Below, piece by piece: positions 12,013 through 24,327 of a DNA stretch of 64,000 nucleotides. The first letter of the stretch is position 1, and every line of letters begins with the position of its first letter. Origin of the DNA: Bombyx mori (lineage: Eukaryota > Arthropoda > Insecta > Lepidoptera > Bombycidae); NCBI RefSeq assembly GCF_030269925.1, contig NC_085107.1, forward strand, positions 13,516,001 to 13,580,000, given 5' to 3'. The translations under genes and the position numbers were made by a program. The notes under the pieces were generated by a model. It saw nothing but the letters and a program-made list of their open reading frames with translations. It ran no database searches and was not told where the DNA came from.

Positions 12013-13814
12013 AGTGGTACGCATTGTTCGAATGTAGTAAGATCCTCTCATCTGTAAAATAGTTTAAGGAAAATAAAACAAAGCAAAAAATTATACTTAA
12101 CAAATATTCTAAAGTTATTATTATACATTACGTGATTATTGAAATTTTAGAGCATCGTCTTTATTGTTTATCTATCTAGCTTATACCCATTTTAAACTTT
12201 TTATAAACACTGAGTTCAAAATCCAAGCCCTTACTTGACTGGAATAGGAATGTCGGGTTACTTCGTTACTAAATTTAAGTCAAAGTTAAGTATTCCACGT
12301 TCCAATTAAGAATGTGGATGTAATCATTGTAGCAGTAACAGACAAACAGATTCGGATTTTTTTGCTTCACTTACACAACTACTTTACTCACTTTTCACAT
12401 TTAACAAACTTTCCAAAAAATAATGAGAATTTATAGACAGATACGAGTATATTGATTCTATTTGGGTTTTCGTTTCTTTTTAACTAGAATGTACATTAGT
12501 ATTCCAGAAATGCATGGAATACTAACCTAGCACCTACTGCTTTTGATGTATTATTATGTATGGCAAAAATACTTACTAATAAGTCATGTTAAATTACGTA
12601 ATACGATACTACGAGTATAATAGCATATCGATCAATCGCGTATCTTTAGAATAGGTTTCTTGAGATTAATCGAGGTGCTATGTGCTCGCATAAGCAAAAT
12701 GCACACGTGGGTTTGTGCCACATTGCATAAGCCATGTAGGTATGAGGAGAGCATTCATACCGACACGAACCTTGATGCGGTTATTTCTCACGGTCAATTT
12801 ATAATTCGTTTAACCTCACACATTGTGTCACCGGAGGAAGTGAACTTTGAATCATTTTTATTGCCTTCTAGACTCTAATTAATAGTAAAAGTAATTACTA
12901 CAGACAAGAGGAATAATTCTACGGGTTTTTTTTAGGTACGGTAGGTATGGTAATAATATGGTATAATGGAGTGATTTTGACAATATAACGTGAGTCGTGA
13001 TGGAATTTAAGACACAATAAATATTTATTAATATATGATATTAAATAGAGGTCCATTGTAACAAAAATCGCAGATCTGTAATTTCGAAATTATAAGTGGG
13101 GATTATTTTAGTGGTTTTGCCTAAAATCCTGTGTGAATATAGATGTAGATGGATCGTTAACCCGTTTAAATAAATTTTCATAGACAAATTTTCAAAGAGA
13201 AATTTACGCTTATTCCTGAAAATATTTTGTTAAAGCATACTTTTTTTTAAACTGTAGAAGTTGAGGATGTGCCTTAATAAATAAATAAACCTACTACTAC
13301 TACTACATTACTATTTAATAATAAAAAAATAAAATTTTGTAACCAATTCGAAAATAGAATTTAAAAAGACATATTACTAGTTCCAGTTTTAGCCTCACAT
13401 TGAAACAACATCATTACTTCCAATAATAAATCATGTTACGTATGTTTATAATTATTATCATAATATTTATACTGGGAAACGCTATATATCAAAGAAACAT
13501 GGATAATTGAGATCATTTGTTACACAAATAAACCAATTAATCGAAATGCGATCTGATTACGAAACAAATTTCATATAAAGCTACCTGTTTTGTGCCTTTC
13601 TTGGTATAGCAGCGAAGAATCTTTAGCAGGTGTTTCGTTGAAGAATTGAAATCTTATCACCTACTGATGCACGTGCAATACTTAGAATTTGATTAATATA
13701 AACTCATTTGTAAAATTAAACGGTATCGAAGTTACTTTATATAGGGTTGCAAGATTACAAATTAATTTTTAATCCATCAATCCAAGTGGTTTATAGATCA
13801 GTAGCCCACATTTT
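12013..13814. other. Intergenic, nothing recognised apart from a hairpin
   Basis: AT-rich. A 72-codon plus ORF at 12660 has no motif. Confidence 0.5.
12496..12525. repeat. Perfect 11-bp hairpin
   Basis: TTAGTATTCCA, an 8-base loop, then TGGAATACTAA. Isolated; no neighbouring gene. Confidence 0.7.
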
Positions 13815-14213
13815 GAAGTCGTCGTGGCCTGCGGGATAAGACTCCCGGTGCATTTGTATCTAGCGATGCGGCTGTGTGGGTGTTGGAATCCCGCACGCAG
13901 GTACTGATTTTTCTGGTGAAATACGTCCTTAACAAATGTCCACCGTAAAGGAATAACTTCGTGTAATAAATGCCCGCAAAAAATATGATTTGTTTAGTTA
14001 CTGGTGGTGGGGCACCAGTAGGTATCACCACCTTGCCTATTTCTGTCGTGAACGGTGGGGTAATCATTGTACGATAAGACTGAGGCTTAGAACTCATGTC
14101 TCAAGGTGGGTGGCGGTATTTAAGCCATTGATTTTTATGGCCTCCAGTGACCACTTAAGACTAGGTTGGCCGTGAGTTCGTCCGCCCATCTTAGCAGTTA
14201 AGAAAAAAATGTT
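13815..14213 (+). repeat. tRNA-headed SINE (family A), near full length
   Basis: The head GTCGTGGCCTGCGGGATAAG and a damaged B-box are joined to the family-A tail, which ends TTAGCAGTTAAGAAAAAA. Confidence 0.75.
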
Positions 14214-14235
14214 CATAGATATATGCGCTTCTGAG

Positions 14236-14447
14236 TTCTTTTGTGGCTTAAAAGGGTGAATGAGCCCACGGCCCAACTGGTGTTAATAGTTTATCGGAGC
14301 CCATAGATATAAGTAACCTAAATGACACCACCCACATTAAGAAATGACTTCTAAATATCAGTTTTATAGTACAACGACTGCCCCGCCTTTAAAATCGGAA
14401 CGACTTTCAGAAATAGGTAAGGTGGTGGTACCTACTTACCAGTCTAG
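14236..14447 (-). repeat. Diverged family-A SINE tail
   Basis: Minus-strand copy with about 20-25% mismatch by eye. It lies tail to tail with the plus-strand copy just before it, so the pair forms a long imperfect inverted repeat. Confidence 0.65.
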
Positions 14448-14543
14448 ATTTTTTTAACTACTTCATTCTGGCCGACTATTGTAAGTCATCAATGTATCAG
14501 GCCGCTTATGACTGGCGGTCTGGTCTGTATACAAAGGTTATAT

Positions 14544-14819
14544 GAGTCGTCTATTATCAAAGGCGGCAATCTGTACATTTGGACAAAAAATTTTTATTGA
14601 TATGTCAATACAGATTTATTTGAATATAATCGTCTCCTTCAAAGAATACGGTTCAAAACCTGCATTAAATAAAGGTTAATAGTTAACCTGTTATTTATCT
14701 AAGATGTCGTTCCGAAGAGTTTTGTGACTGCCAATGGAATACAAAGTCAATAATTCGTTTTTCTGATTTACCAATCATTGTCCAAAAGTCAGATTGCCGC
14801 CTTTGATAATAGTCGACTC
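14544..14819. mobile_element. 276-bp MITE with GAGTCG inverted ends, copy 1
   Basis: Starts GAGTCGTCTATTATCAAAGG and ends with the near-complement CCTTTGATAATAGTCGACTC. It is flanked by ATAT on both sides, a 4-bp duplication. Its interior matches the copy at 60226-60503 in reverse orientation. No coding capacity. Confidence 0.75.
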
Positions 14820-15206
14820 ATATATGAGGAAGAAAGGCAAAAACACACTATTGCAATTTTAAATTTATACCTAGAAATGACTAAAATATTTGATAAAATC
14901 ACGTTATGTAGCGTATTTTCATGGAACAAAAGTCTCTTGAACGTATAATTATTAAATCGATAATCTATAACTTAACTATGTACATCACTATCTGCAAATA
15001 CGTATTATACTTAAGTTATATACGATATATCAATAAAACCATGTTAATATATCGACTGGTGAAACGCTATTTGGTGTAAGCAAATTTTTTGCCACTGTTA
15101 ATACTGATAACAAATAAAACGCAGCTTTAATTACACAAAAAGAAAAAGGATTGAGCGAAATGTCGTTTAAACCAACCAAGCCGTTCACCCCTCGATATTA
15201 ACATTC

Positions 15207-15456
15207 TTTTTTTATTTTATTGCTTAGATGGGTGGACGAGCTCACAGCCCACCTGGTGTTAAGTGATTACTGGAGCCCATAGACATCTACAACGTAAATG
15301 CGCCACCCACCTTGAGATATAAGTTCTAAGTTCTCAATGTAGTTACAACGGCTGCCCCACCCTTCAAACCGAAACGCATTACTGCTTCCCGGCAGAAATA
15401 GGCGGGACGGTGGTACCTACGCGTGCAGACTCACAAGAGCTCCTACCACCAGTAAA
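15207..15456 (-). repeat. Family-A SINE tail, 250 bp
   Basis: Clean minus-strand copy running from TTATTGCTTAGATGGGTGG to CTACCACCAGTA. The plus-strand copy at 15883 lies 427 bp away, making an inverted pair. Confidence 0.85.
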
Positions 15457-15882
15457 AAACTAACTATTTATGTGCAACACGTAGGTAAATATTTCATGAA
15501 AGACCAGTGTATAGTTTTAGGCTTAGGTAGCCATACATCGAAATAGCCGACGAGCAGTTTCATTTGGTTACTTAAATCAAATTGCACGGTCCGATGAATT
15601 CTGTGTCTGCATTCGGAATGAATTTCGGTCGGTCTGCGTGCTCCATTCTGATAGCATTTAATCCCTTTATACCTGTGCGGAATCGAGTGCACGTTTCACA
15701 AAAGATCTCTCGGCGTGGTTGCGTTTTGAACGCGTAGGTATGTGTGCGTTTATTTTAATTAAAACCGATTAATGTTTACGAGATTCGACGTTCAGTCGTA
15801 ATGTTTTGTGCATACGGAGCGTGCTATGTAAGTCGCCGTTGTAGATAGACGCTTTGGCTCTGTGAAAAATCTATACTATCTT

Positions 15883-16131
15883 TACTGGTGGTAGGACCTG
15901 TTGTGAGTCCGCGCGGGTGGGTACCGCCACCCTGCCCATTTCTGCCGTGAAGCAGTAATGCGTTTCGGTTTGAAGGGTGGGGCAGCCGTTGTAACTTACT
16001 TGAGACCTTAGAACTTATATCTCAAGGTGGGGGGCGCATTTACGTTGTGGGTGTCTATGGGCTCCAGTAACCACTTAAAACCAGATGGGCTGTGAGCTCA
16101 TCCACCCATCTAAGCAATAAAAAAAAAAAAA
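15883..16131 (+). repeat. Family-A SINE tail with A-tail
   Basis: Starts exactly at TACTGGTGGTAGGACC and ends AAGCAATAAAAAAAAAAAAA. Low divergence. Confidence 0.85.
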
Positions 16132-16132
16132 A

Positions 16133-16547
16133 ACTTAATATTATTAGAGGAAAGATTTGTTTGTTTGTTTGTATTGAATAGGCTCCGAAACTACTGAACC
16201 GACTTGAAAAATTCTTTCACTGTTTGGAAGCTACACTATTCCCGAGTGACATAGGATATAATCTTTTTTGAAAAAAATTAGGGGTCTTACTAAAACTCCA
16301 ATAATATAACTCAAGGTGTAAAAAATTTACTTATAAAAATTACCTAAAATATTCTTTACATCGCGTGCTCTGCGAAAACTGTTGATGATAGAATAAAATA
16401 ATGTACTACGAATTTGCAGAACACATTATTATTTACAAAAAGTGTCGCGACAGCATATGTCTAACTGTTATAGTTATGCCGCAATAAGTGTTTTTTTATT
16501 TAAAAAAATAAAACAACGTCAATTATCGAGCCGGAGCGGGCCGCTAG
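16133..16547 (+). mobile_element. Non-autonomous Helitron, same family as 19830
   Basis: Follows directly on the A-tail of a SINE. The 5' end is degraded; the 3' end GGAGCGGGCCGCTAG before T is intact. The body is clearly similar to 19830-20267. Confidence 0.65.
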
Positions 16548-16713
16548 TATACTGTAATTATGATGTTGATCATTCTACAGATGATGGGGACCCACATCGA
16601 GCGTTTTGGTTTGGTACGATGTAGGCTGTGTTGGAAATGAGACTTCATGTTCATGCGAAGATGATTAGCGATTTTATCGTTCTTTTTTCATAATGTGGGC
16701 TGTATATCGTAGA

Positions 16714-16908
16714 TCTCAAGCCCCCTGAGTTTCTCGCCGTATCTTCTCAGTGGGTCGCGTTTCCAATCCGGTGGTAGGTTCTGCAAAGCACTGCTCTTGC
16801 TAGGGCCAATGTTGAAAGCACACCCGGTTTGAGCCCCGTGAGCTCACCTACACATCAATGAGAAGCTGATATAGCCTCTCAGGCTTCATAGGCATAGGTT
16901 GGAAAAAA
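16714..16908 (+). repeat. Family-B SINE
   Basis: CCCTGAGTTTCTCGCCGTAT through TGAGCCCCGTGAGCTCACC to a GGTTGGAAAAAAC tail. Confidence 0.75.
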
Positions 16909-17081
16909 CTAGATCACATAAAAATATGTGTAAGGAAATAATTCGTTAGTTTTAAAAATTTTTTGGCAGAAAGGTTCACTCATTCAATGAAATCATTCAA
17001 TGAAAAAAATAATTCAATCTTATATAATACAACAATATTGCTTAAAATATTAGTTTACATTTGCTTCATAGAGAGTGCTTT

Positions 17082-17428
17082 GAGGAATTGTTTGAGATGA
17101 TTCCATCATCTCGTTTTTACCATCGCACCACCCGCCGCCACCGGAGTAGACTTCATCCATACTACCTGGAGCCACTGTGTTCTTCCACGGTGCGTTTCCA
17201 GTGATCTTTTTTTGTCCCGTACTATCCGGCTTTAGAATAAGCTCTCCTCCACGTTGTTTCCCGAGCGCTATGATATGTATGTCCTTCTTCAAACGAGGCC
17301 TGTGGAGAGTACTTAATAGTAGGCGGCGAGTTGCCTCTGACCCTGGAATTGCTGAAGTCCAAGGGCGACGGTAACCACTCACCATCAGGTGGGCCATATG
17401 CTCGTCTGCCCACAAGATATATAAAAAA
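17082..17428 (+). pseudogene. CR1/jockey-like LINE 3' end with decayed RT C-terminus (family C)
   Basis: The first part translates as EELFEMIPSSRFYHRT and on to VRFQ, then hits TGA and shifts frame. A later frame continues SFFKRGLWRVL to AEVQGRR. These segments are the C-terminal end of a non-LTR reverse transcriptase as I know it from silkworm elements. The 3' UTR is ACCACTCACCATCAGGTGGG to an A-tail. At least one stop and one shift are present. Confidence 0.75.
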
Positions 17429-18425
17429 AAACAGATAATAAGGACTTTAAATGTTGTTTCCGTATTTATATTACAGACAACGCAGTTAAGTCTTTTGTTG
17501 TCTAATAATTGATATCATAATATATGTTTTACCTAAATAGTTAAACAATAATAAAAATATTATTAGTATCTATTGATTGAAGTAGAATAATTTATAGGTT
17601 CATAATGACACAAAAAAAAACAGTCGAGTTATGACCTACATCCGTTTTTAGGGTCGATTTAAAAGGGCGCTTACACAATAAGTTCTGATGTATCCATAAG
17701 GCGCTTGTTACATGTAACTGATTGCGGAAACGAATGTAATAACAAACAATACGATTTCATAGGAAGTAATGACCAATTAATCGGTCATCGATAGAAGTTT
17801 GTCCTAATTTTTATTAATATACCTAACGACACGAGTTTTAACATATCTTTAATATAATAATAGTTTGAAGAAGTAGTACATATTTTTTGATGGATAAAAT
17901 TATAATTTCGTGCTATATTTATGGAAGAATGATTTAATATTTTAAGACGCGTGGATTTAATATTTTACAAGGTGTTTTACTAAAGTGGATTCGTTGATAA
18001 AAGTAGTTACCTAAAGGATGAAGTTGCTGTTTCAATGTAGTAACTACCTAGAAATTTTTACAGCGTGGTTTCGAAATATTTTTGTGTTCTATCTATCTAT
18101 CTCTTATTTTTGTGTTCAAAAATATCTAAATTCAAACTTGATGACATTCTATGATCTGACTTTTAATTATATTGAAATTTAATCTGTGACATAAATCTCT
18201 TCCGTCCAAGGATTATAATGCATATTTGTCAAAAACAACATATAAAGTGACGTCACTTTGAGGTGATGTAATCATGTACGTTTCGTTTTTCATAGATTTA
18301 TAGTTGCAACATTTCCTTAAAAGTACTAGATACATAGTAGAAATATTTCAGTTTTCTCAATTAATGTTATGTAACGAATAATTATGTATGTAATAACATA
18401 CATTTACATTTTCTATTTTTTATTT
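17429..18425. other. Intergenic AT-rich DNA
   Basis: Nothing recognised. Confidence 0.5.
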
Positions 18426-18600
18426 ATTTCGTTGATGGGTCAACGACCTTAGGGCCCAGCTAGTGCAAATTGGTTACCGGACCACACAGACGTAGCAACG
18501 TGCATGTCGCAAGCTATCTTGATGGTGTCGAAGTTTCAATTGTATTATATAACGGCAGAAATTGGCAGAATGGCTTAACCTACCCGTGCAGGATTATAAT
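18426..18600 (-). repeat. Old diverged family-A SINE
   Basis: The order of phrases (GTTGATGGGTCAACGACCTT, GGTTACCGGACC, GGCAGAAATTGGCAGAATGG) follows family A with heavy change. Confidence 0.5.
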
Positions 18601-19431
18601 ACATCCCAACATTACATAGTAAAGCAAAGCCGGTTGGTGATCGCAATACGTTAGTATAATCCTAAGAAAATGCTGCTGCGCATTCTCCGACGAAACCCTT
18701 ATTTGCTTTTTATAACACTCACCGAAAGATTTAGATTCGTGCAATTCTAGGCCGTCTTTACATAGCCAGATATTGGACCGTGCAAATTTAATCTCAAAAT
18801 GGCGACTGCATTAAAACGGCAACTTCATATTTAAACTATATTCTTATTATTACATTAGTTCGGCTAGTGTAAGGTTAATTAAAAAAATGCATCACCGATA
18901 TAGGTATTAAAGTTGAACAATATCTGGTTTTTAATTGTGAACGCCTCAAAAGATCATCTCCAGAGGTCACCGGCATTGTGTCATTGAATAAAATATAAAA
19001 TAGATTAAAATGAGCGCGATGATTGAGTCACGTTTTATTTTTGTTGTTGACTTTTCTGTTTCGTTGTTTACGTGTTGCGTTCATATAAAATGTACATTAT
19101 GTTGTATTAATTAGCTGTCGAAGTTAATCATGTATACAAGTAAATATGTATCTAGTAGATTCTCTATTGGTGGAAATTGTTAATTACCATTAACATAGAG
19201 CTGAGTGTAATAAAATCCAACAGGTCGTTTGATCGTTTGCTATAGGTAGAATAATATTATGAAAATATATGTATTATGAAAATAATATATATTATGAAAA
19301 GAATAAAATGTGTTATTTTTAATTTTATGCTACTTCTTCTTCTTTTTCTTTCTTTTCTATTACTCTCTGCTGGGGTGTAGTGCTCGAATCCTCTCACGTC
19401 ATTTCACTAGTTATGAAAACATGGAGTAAGC

Positions 19432-19531
19432 AGCGGCTTAGCTGTAATCCCCTGACATTGCTGATGTCTGTGAGCGACGATGACAACTCATTATCAGATG
19501 GTAGCGTCTGCCTGCAATGCTAATAAAAAGC
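19432..19531 (+). repeat. Family-C LINE tail, diverged
   Basis: AGCAGCGGCTTAGCTG, TCATTATCAGATGGTAGCGT and GCTAATAAAAA in consensus order. Confidence 0.6.
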
Positions 19532-19829
19532 GGAATTGTTTCAAGTGAAGAAACAAGAAATTGCTGTTACTTTTAAATATTCGTCCGTCAATGTTCAACT
19601 AGAAAAGTTCTAAGGTACAAGTTAAGGAAATAGTGTTTAAAAACAAGTAAAGTAACTGTTAAGACAATAAAATGTAGAAAAAACTTGTCGCCATCATTTC
19701 AAATTCGTGAGTCGACGTCGCGATGTCCGCATTGACAAGAGGACCTGTTATAAATTCAACGCGCGTTTCTGGGATTCACTTGCAGACATTTTACCACGCT
19801 TTATATACATATATTTTAAAAACAATCTA

Positions 19830-20267
19830 TCTATACTAACATTATAAAGAGGAAATATTTGTTTGTTTGTTTGTATTGAATAGGCTCCGAAGCTACTGAA
19901 CCGATTTGAAAAATTCTTTCATTGTTTGGAAGCTACACTATTCCAGAGCGACATAGGCTAGAATCTTTTAAAAAAAAATTAGGGATCCTTACTAAAACTC
20001 CAATAATGTAACCCAAGGTGTAAAAAAACTATCTAAAATATTCTTTACGTCGCGTGCCCTGCAAAAACTATTGATGATAGAATAAGATATCTAATGTATT
20101 ATGACTTTGTAGAACACATTATTATTTACAAAAGTGTCGCGACGGCATATGTCTAGCTATTATAGTTATGCCGCAAAAAGTATTATTTTATTTAAAAAAA
20201 TAAAACATGGTCGAATATCGTTGAAATTTTTGTTAAAGACCCGAGCGGAGCCAGAGCGGGCCGCTAA
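19830..20267 (+). mobile_element. Non-autonomous Helitron, 438 bp (GTTTGTTTG family)
   Basis: Starts TCTATACTAACATTATAAAG after A and ends GCGGGCCGCTAA before T. Internal GTTTGTTTGTTTGTATTGAA and ATGCCGCAAAAAGT are shared with the copy at 16133. Confidence 0.7.
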
Positions 20268-20754
20268 TCATAAATAACACTAAAATATATGGAGTTCTGC
20301 AAAATAAAATGAGAGTATCGAAAATATAAACGTAGTCGAAGTCATTGATTGACTTATTAAATATGCATAAATTGATAAAAAAATTGTGAGATCATGTCAG
20401 AAGCACCAGTTTTTAAACAAACAAAAATAAAAAAAGAATTATCAAAATCGGTTCACCAAAAAAAAAGTCCAGTGGTAAACAATTTAAAAAATTTAGTCTA
20501 TTTGAGAACCTCATCCTTTTTTTAAAGTCGCTTAATAAAAACAGACCGATACTCGTTGTTTATTTAAATTAAATATTTTCCGACGTAACCATTAATAACT
20601 TTTAGTTTTTCGTGGTCTGACGGACGACTATTATCATTTATTATATTATGTTTATGATTCCCGAAAATCTAAGAAAATGCTTAAAAAAAGACTTTTCGTC
20701 TTGTGGCTCGTCTATAGTACGCCTGTGTATGGCTCTGAAATATATTCACCTTCA

Positions 20755-20880
20755 CGGTGCTTACTAAGCGGTATGTTCTGTCCTTCTTCAAACGAGGTTT
20801 CAAGAGAATTCTCTGCAGTAGGCACGTACATATGTAAGCGACGGTGACAGCCCACTGTAAGGTAAGCGGTATGCTAGTAT
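20755..20880 (+). repeat. Family-C LINE tail, old
   Basis: GTCCTTCTTCAAACGAGGTT, then a much-changed remainder. Confidence 0.55.
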
Positions 20881-21109
20881 TGTTGAAGTCCGTGTCATTT
20901 AATGTAAAATAGCTTTTTTAGCATATTTTTTTAAATGCGTCGTGAAAAGCTTCACGGAAATCTTCGATTTGTCTTGTAAACTAAATGGATATTATTTATC
21001 ATTTATTATATTATATAATGTATATTGATCCTTGTTACGTAATATAAGAAATAAAGGCAGAATAAAGGTACTGGTTTTTTCAAATTGAAAAAGTTAATTT
21101 CGAAATGAA

Positions 21110-22487
21110 CTGTCTTCGAGCAAACCTTAGAAAAGAAACTCGAGATAATTTCGAAGTGTACCAAAAAAACCTTCTATCGAGGCATTTCACTCCTCAATAC
21201 AGCATATAAGATATTTGCGAACGTTCTCTTTGGCAAATTAAAACCTTTCGTGGAGCCTAGACTAGGAGAATATCAGTGTGGTTTCCGACCTGGCAGATCA
21301 ACCATCGACCAAATCTTCTCCCTACGACAAATACTTGAAAAAACTCTTGAATTTAATGCTGACACGTATCACCTTTTTATTGATTTTAAAGCTGCCTACG
21401 ACAACATAAGCCGTGATTTCCTATACCAGGCTATGCATGAGATTGGCGTACCACCGAAGCTTATATCTTTAACAAGGATGACACTGGTTGCATCGCAAAG
21501 CATTGTTAAGATCCAAACAGACCTATCGGATCCTTTTAGAACCCATGATGGACTAAGGCAGGGTGATGCCCTCTCCTGCGTTCTTTTCAATGTTGCACTC
21601 GATAAGTGTATCCGTGACTCAGCAATAGAGACGACGGGCAATATATATTACAAATCCGCTCAAGTACTGGGATATGCGGATGATATTGACGTCATTGGCA
21701 GATCAGCTCTCGCAGTAGAAAGTGCGTACCTTGCTCTCGAGGCCTCGTCTCTCGAAGCCGGTCTCCAAGTAAACGCAGACAAAACTAAATTCCTGAGGGT
21801 GTCGAGGGACTTACGTGAGGACACAGCGCATAAAAATATTGGCCAGCATACTTTTGGATCTGTGAATGAATTTGTATATCTTGGTTCTCTGATAACGAAT
21901 AATAATAATATAACAGCAGAAATAGTTAAGAGAATACTGTCGGCGAATAAATGCTACTTCGGCCTGCTTAAATACTTCTGTTCCAAAATTCTGTCACGAA
22001 ATATCAAAATTCTTTTATACAAGACCCTACTGAGACCCATTCTTATTTATGGCTCAGAGACATGGGTACTCAGCAAAAAAGATGAGAACCGTCTACTTGT
22101 GTTCGAGCGTAAGATTCTAAGACGGATATTCGGTGCTGTGCGGGAAAACCAGATATGGAGGACGCGCTATAACCACGAGTTGTATGATGTTTACAAAGAT
22201 CCTAACATCATAACAACTATAAAGATTGGACGCCTACGATGGGCAGGACATGTGGTTCGAATGGAGAGTACCAGAATGCCAAGACAATTGCTCTATGGCA
22301 AACCAGAGGGCCGCAGAAGTCGTGGCAGACCCAAACTTCGATGGTTGGATGGCGTGGAGCGCGACCTCAAAAATATCGGCGTCAAGAACTGGAAGGAGAA
22401 AGCCCTGAACAGAGCAGTCTGGAGAGACATACTGGACCAGGCTAAGGCCCACCCTGGGCTGTAAGGCCTAAGATGATGATGATGACC
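21110..22487 (+). mobile_element. 5'-truncated RTE-like non-LTR retrotransposon
   Basis: Coding similarity begins abruptly near 21160-21175, inside the reverse transcriptase. After the stop codon the 3' UTR is only about 23 bp and ends in a TGATGATGATGA trimer tail. A very short 3' UTR with a microsatellite tail is typical of RTE elements. No endonuclease is present, so the copy is dead on arrival. Confidence 0.75.
21175..22464 (+). pseudogene. Reverse transcriptase, C-terminal part, uninterrupted frame
   Basis: From TAT 21175 the frame stays open for 429 codons to TAA at 22462-22464. In order it shows YRGISLLNTAYK (finger region), FRPGRSTIDQIF, FIDFKAAYD (first catalytic Asp), GLRQGDALSC, the LGYADDIDVIG catalytic box, and the C-terminal RPILIYGSETW, GRLRWAGHVVRM and GRPKLRWLDGVE segments usual in this RTE-like group. 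There is no initiator ATG because the element is 5'-truncated. The lack of stops or shifts over 1.29 kb implies a recent insertion. RNA-dependent DNA synthesis is known for the family; activity here is not expected without the endonuclease. Confidence 0.85.
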
Positions 22488-23461
22488 AAAAAAACCTTAC
22501 ATAAACTTACAACATATTGTTTATTTTGTATATACATATATAGAGGGTAGACATATAACGAAAGTGAGAAAGTATTCGGAAAAAAAAACAATTTTTTTTC
22601 TCACACTCTTTATTCACATCTACATCATTATCTTAAATAATGCATACAAGTACGAAAGTTGTATTTAACGAATTCTTATTACGATTTACCAAATAAACAT
22701 AATAAATAATACATGTGAAACAAATATAAGACGGTAAAAGCATTAAGTCCTGCAACACTTTAAAACAGATTCGCTAAAATAAATGTCCATTTTCAATCTC
22801 GCAATATTAAAACGTTCACATCAGAAATAACGAAATCTAAGAGTTCACGATTTTTTATACTTTTTTTTTGCTTCTAAAAATGAAGATAACAAAAAGTTAG
22901 ATTCTAGAATTTTGTTATGTCATAACTTAAAAATATGTTGCCTATTTTTCGTGATGTGAATGTATTTTATGCGTTCCGATGTATTTTAGAGTTTATTGGC
23001 ATTACGTTAAAATCGTTACGAGAATTCTGAAACTAGACCTCTGAACTCAGAATATAGTTTTAAAAGAGCAGTTAAAAGCAGAAAGCGTTTTTTTTATATT
23101 TAAATTTAAATTTGAAAGTAAACCATACTGTAATGGCGCTCGTAAATATTGTATCGTTATCGCAAATGTTTTCAATTAGCTATAGTGATTAGAATCGACA
23201 CAGCCGGAGTTAGTACTACCACAGTTTGCCGGGTTCAGCGGAGGCGAGTGACCTTTGTTTCTCGAAAGAATGTTTTTATAATGTCATTCTCACACAATCG
23301 TCGTATTCTCAAACACAAAACTAACCCTAGTCTGCATTCACAATGCGGATACTTCAATATATAAATCGCTATAACGGTGCTTGCTCGGAAGAGTCTTGAA
23401 AACTTTAAAAGGACTCGATTAGAGATACTTCTTTGTGACCTTTTTTTATGATTGAAGTACT
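22488..23461. other. Intergenic AT-rich DNA
   Basis: Nothing recognised; a short plus ORF at 23149 has no domain. Confidence 0.5.
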
Positions 23462-23680
23462 ACTGGTGGCCCGGAGGCCTTTCCAGTTTCACCAGGACAG
23501 GTGGGCGAGCAAGGCTTAGCCAGGAGGGGTGGGATTTGTTAACAGCTGCCCGAGTGTCTCCGAAGAAGACATAACAACTCAAGAGCCGCTGCTTCGCGAA
23601 TGAATCTACTACCGGATCGGAATTGCGACCTGCTGAGAAGACCCGGCGAGAAACTCAGCGGTGTTTTCAGACCTGTAGGG
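23462..23680 (-). repeat. Family-B repeat, reverse
   Basis: GGTGGCCCGGAGGCCTTTCC, GGGATTTGTTAACAGCTGCC and GGCGAGAAACTCAGCGG in order. It shares its right part with 6890-7147. Confidence 0.75.
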
Positions 23681-23920
23681 CCACGCAAAACGTATTAGAC
23701 ATATTTCTTAATTTGGAACATGGAAAGACGGCTCAATATCGCGTCGCAGGGTGCCTCGATGAGAGCGCCACGCCTTAGTTATTGAAGTAATAATAAGTTT
23801 CGTTACGTCACCCATCATCAGAGTAGCCCGTGACGTCAAGGACTATAAGGTATCTTAAGCGCCGGAAATATGAAAATAATAGACACGAGATTAAGCTGAA
23901 AAAAATAACATATTTTTTAT

Positions 23921-24164
23921 TTCTTTATTGCTTAGATGGGTGGACGAGCTCATAGCCCACCTGGTGTTAAGTGGTTACTGGAGCCCATAGACATCCACAA
24001 CGTAAATGCGCCACCCGCCTTGAGATATAAGTACTAAGGTCTCAAGTATGAGCTACAACGGCTGCCCCACCCTTCAAATCGAAACGCATTACTGCTTCAC
24101 GGCAGAAATAGGCAGGGTGGTGGTATCCACCCGCGCGGACTCACAAGAGGTCCTACCACCAGTA
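23921..24164 (-). repeat. Family-A SINE tail
   Basis: Ends precisely at CTACCACCAGTA. Low divergence. Confidence 0.85.
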
Positions 24165-24327
24165 AATGTTTACGAAGTCCTTAAGAACCAATTTCAGCAG
24201 CGCTTCGTACGAAGCATGCTGTCAATTAATGTTTTATAATTCTAAATCTTGAACAATATCTTATAATATAAATAATATATAAATAAATATAGAGGTATAT
24301 TTATTAACTACCGATTTTTGCATAATC

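Noticed and set aside
13798..14276. ORFs of 60-99 codons on both strands
   Set aside because: All fall inside SINE copies.
17050..17415. 121-codon minus-strand ORF
   Set aside because: It is the antisense shadow of the decayed reverse-transcriptase tail on the plus strand.
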